The notes below the pieces were generated by a model that searched no databases, was not told the DNA's origin, and saw nothing but the letters and a program-made list of their open reading frames with translations. Positions 62,205 to 64,000 of a stretch of DNA of 64,000 nt are shown piece by piece. Source of the stretch: Candidatus Eisenbacteria bacterium (GTDB lineage: Bacteria; Orphanbacterota; Orphanbacteria; Orphanbacterales; Orphanbacteraceae); NCBI GenBank assembly GCA_016930695.1, contig JAFGGD010000046.1:62001-126000 (forward strand). The letters are read 5' to 3'. Position 1 is the stretch's first letter; each line of letters begins with the position of its first letter. The position numbers and the translations under genes were made by a program.

Positions 62205-63584
62205 GTGAGAGAGATCGTGATTCCTCTGGCTTATCTGGTCGCTTCGGTCCTGTTCATCGTCGGGCTGAAGGGATTGACCCATCCCCGGACCGCTGTCCGG
62301 GGGAACCGTCTCGGCGCTCTCGGCATGCTCATCGCCGTCGTGGCGGTGCTGTTCGACCGCGCCGTGCTCACCTTTCCCCTGATCCTGATCGGATTCGCCG
62401 GCGGCGGCGCGATCGGCGTGGCGCTCGCCCTGCGGGTTCCCATGACCTCCATGCCCCAGCTGGTGGCGGTCTTCAACGGTTTCGGCGGCGCCGCTTCGGC
62501 GCTGGTGGTGGGCGCCGAACTGATCGCCGGCCAAGGAAAGGGCGTTTCCTTCGGCATCGCCGCCGGGCTCTCGGGGCTGATCGGCGCGGTCACCTTCACC
62601 GGCAGTCTGATCGCCTACGGGAAGCTGCAGGAGATCCTACCCGGAAAAGCGCTCACCTATCCCGGCCACCAGATCGTGAAGATTCTACTGGCCGCCCTCT
62701 CCCTCGGCGCGGTCGCGGCGCTCGTGGCGGACCCGGCCGACCCGTCCGCCTTCTGGGTGCTGCTCGCCGCGGCGGGCGCTCTCGGCGTGCTGGCGGTCCT
62801 CCCCATCGGCGGAGCGGACATGCCCGTGGTGATCGCCCTCCTGAACTCCTACTCCGGTCTCGCCGCGTCGGCGACCGGCTTCGTCCTCTCCAACAACGTG
62901 CTGATCATCGCCGGCTCTCTGGTGGGGGCTTCGGGCATCATCCTCACCATGATCATGTGCAAGGCGATGAACCGCTCTCTGGCGAACGTGCTCTTCGGCA
63001 CCTGGGGGGGCGGGGAAACGGTCGAGGGGCCGGGCGCGGAGATTTACGAGGGAAAGATCAAGAGCACGTCGGCGGAGGAGCTGGCGATGATTCTGGACGG
63101 CGTGTCGAAGGTGGTCATCGTGCCCGGCTACGGGCTCGCGGTGGCGCAGGCGCAGCACGCGGTGCGGGATCTGGCGAACGTGCTCAAGGAGCGGGGCGTG
63201 CAGGTGCAGTACGCCATCCACCCCGTCGCGGGACGCATGCCCGGACACATGAACGTGCTTCTCGCCGAGGCGGACGTCCCCTATGAGGAACTGGTGGAGA
63301 TGGACGTGATCAATCCCCAGTTCGCGCAGACCGACGTATCGCTGATCCTCGGCGCCAACGACGTGGTGAACCCGGTGGCGCGGGACGATCCGAAGAGCCC
63401 GATCGCGGGGATGCCGATCCTGGACGTGGACAAATCGCGCACCGTGGTGGTCGTGAAACGGAGCCTCAGCCCGGGATTCGCCGGGATTCCGAACCCGCTC
63501 TTCGCGGCGGACAACACGCTGATGTTCTTCGGAGACGCGAAAAAGAACATCCTCGACCTAACCGCGGCGATAAAGGAGAACTAG
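62205..63584 (+). CDS. pntB: NAD(P) transhydrogenase beta subunit (PntB)
   Basis: A 459-residue subunit. About eight membrane helices (~1-260) precede the NADP-binding domain (~280-459) with VVIVPGYGLAVAQAQHAVRDLANVL, YAIHPVAGRMPGHMNVLLAEADVPY and LGANDVVNPVARDDP, all typical. Together with PntAA/AB it couples proton re-entry to NADPH formation from NADH. The GTG start at 62205 lies 4 nt after the PntAB stop. A strong terminator follows at 63644. Confidence 0.95.
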   Translation: MREIVIPLAYLVASVLFIVGLKGLTHPRTAVRGNRLGALGMLIAVVAVLFDRAVLTFPLILIGFAGGGAIGVALALRVPMTSMPQLVAVFNGFGGAASALVVGAELIAGQGKGVSFGIAAGLSGLIGAVTFTGSLIAYGKLQEILPGKALTYPGHQIVKILLAALSLGAVAALVADPADPSAFWVLLAAAGALGVLAVLPIGGADMPVVIALLNSYSGLAASATGFVLSNNVLIIAGSLVGASGIILTMIMCKAMNRSLANVLFGTWGGGETVEGPGAEIYEGKIKSTSAEELAMILDGVSKVVIVPGYGLAVAQAQHAVRDLANVLKERGVQVQYAIHPVAGRMPGHMNVLLAEADVPYEELVEMDVINPQFAQTDVSLILGANDVVNPVARDDPKSPIAGMPILDVDKSRTVVVVKRSLSPGFAGIPNPLFAADNTLMFFGDAKKNILDLTAAIKEN

Positions 63585-63643
63585 GCGGAGGAGAAGCAAA
63601 ACTTCCGCGGAGACGCGGAGGCTCGAAGGAGAGGATTATCGTG

Positions 63644-63669
63644 AGGGGGGATTGCACTCCCCCCTTTTT
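63644..63669 (+). terminator. intrinsic terminator of pnt operon
   Basis: A perfect 7-bp stem (63645-63651 with 63658-63664), loop TTGCAC and T tract 63665-63669 lie 60 nt after pntB. Confidence 0.9.
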
Positions 63670-63701
63670 CCATGTCTACCGCGAGGGAAGGCGTTTCGTT
63701 T

Positions 63702-63731
63702 TCCGATTTGGATTTCGATTTCGATACCGAT
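63702..63731. repeat. five imperfect tandem hexamers
   Basis: TCCGAT, TTGGAT, TTCGAT, TTCGAT and ACCGAT follow one another without gap, sharing NNSGAT. It lies in non-coding DNA just after the pnt terminator. Confidence 0.7.
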
Positions 63732-64000
63732 AAAGGCACGCTCACCCTCTCCCGCTATCCCCTCCGCCTCCTCTTCGGACGGACGGTGTGATCCTTCGAG
63801 GAGAAGGGGCGGGACGGGGGCCCCCACCTCTCGAGGTGCGTGAGAAATGGCCGCGCGAGGTCGCAGTCTTGTGGGAACTCCGTGGCGATCATGAACCCAC
63901 CCGGGGGGCGGCACGCCCCGGACTCCGAGAGGGATACCCCGTCCGTCCCTCTCCCCCCAACGTGCCCCGAAGGGAGACCGGCGGGGGAAGAAAAGGCACC

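Larger units (their letters stand above)
63585..64000. other. right-edge intergenic region
   Basis: These 416 bp contain the pnt terminator and a short hexamer repeat (separate entries). Short open frames on both strands have no ribosome site or recognisable sequence, so no gene is called. Confidence 0.5.

Noticed and set aside
63652-63914. Short open frames at the right edge on both strands
   Set aside because: They begin in or near the pnt terminator, have low-complexity Ser/Pro/Arg-rich translations and no ribosome site.

Overview
The window is a high-G+C chromosomal segment, with coding DNA at roughly two-thirds G+C by eye. It carries 42 protein genes on both strands, the first of them cut by the left edge. 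I see no rRNA, tRNA, CRISPR array, insertion sequence or phage gene. Two beta-barrel porins, an RND efflux operon, a lipoprotein signal and several Sec signal peptides point to a diderm (Gram-negative-type) bacterium. Four large secreted proteins end in the FlgD-like Ig tail that is common in FCB-group and related candidate phyla (Eisenbacteria or Krumholzibacteria type). That affiliation is inferred from architecture and composition only.

Left part (1-11.3 kb): a partial B12-type radical SAM gene, an HD-GYP/HDOD c-di-GMP signalling protein, a secreted Cys-rich protein with a FlgD-like tail, a DUF362 protein, a MATE transporter, a long and compositionally atypical dGTPase-like HD protein, and a nitroreductase.

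11.4-17.4 kb (minus strand) is a five-gene block with overlapping or very close genes: SH3-domain exported protein, M48 lipoprotein protease, CHASE2 class III nucleotide cyclase, MBL-fold hydrolase, and an MscS channel with a cyclic-nucleotide-binding domain. It reads as an envelope-sensing cyclic-nucleotide circuit and is the best candidate here for an undescribed system.

17.5-27 kb: a DUF364 protein, cysteine synthase, and a YitT transporter behind a hairpin-rich leader. Then comes a secreted polysaccharide-oriented group: GH53 endo-galactanase, a pseudopilin, a DUF6259-like glycosidase-type protein, and a duplicated beta-sandwich protein.

27.4-46.5 kb, all minus strand: a TauE/SafE permease, a porin, Amt, a NarL-type two-component pair, an RND efflux operon (adaptor plus two permeases), a GNAT protein, a tricorn-type protease and a phosphate-selective-type porin.

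46.9-64 kb: an acetolactate-synthase-like enzyme with a Glu/Leu-type dehydrogenase; a glycosyltransferase, methyltransferase and membrane-TPR group; an HDOD protein; a secreted M14 carboxypeptidase; then two NAD(P) redox operons, NfnAB-like electron-bifurcating transhydrogenase and PntAA/AB/B proton-translocating transhydrogenase. Several intergenic promoters, terminators and palindromes can be read directly and are listed. Most long antisense reading frames are GC-driven shadows and are left out.
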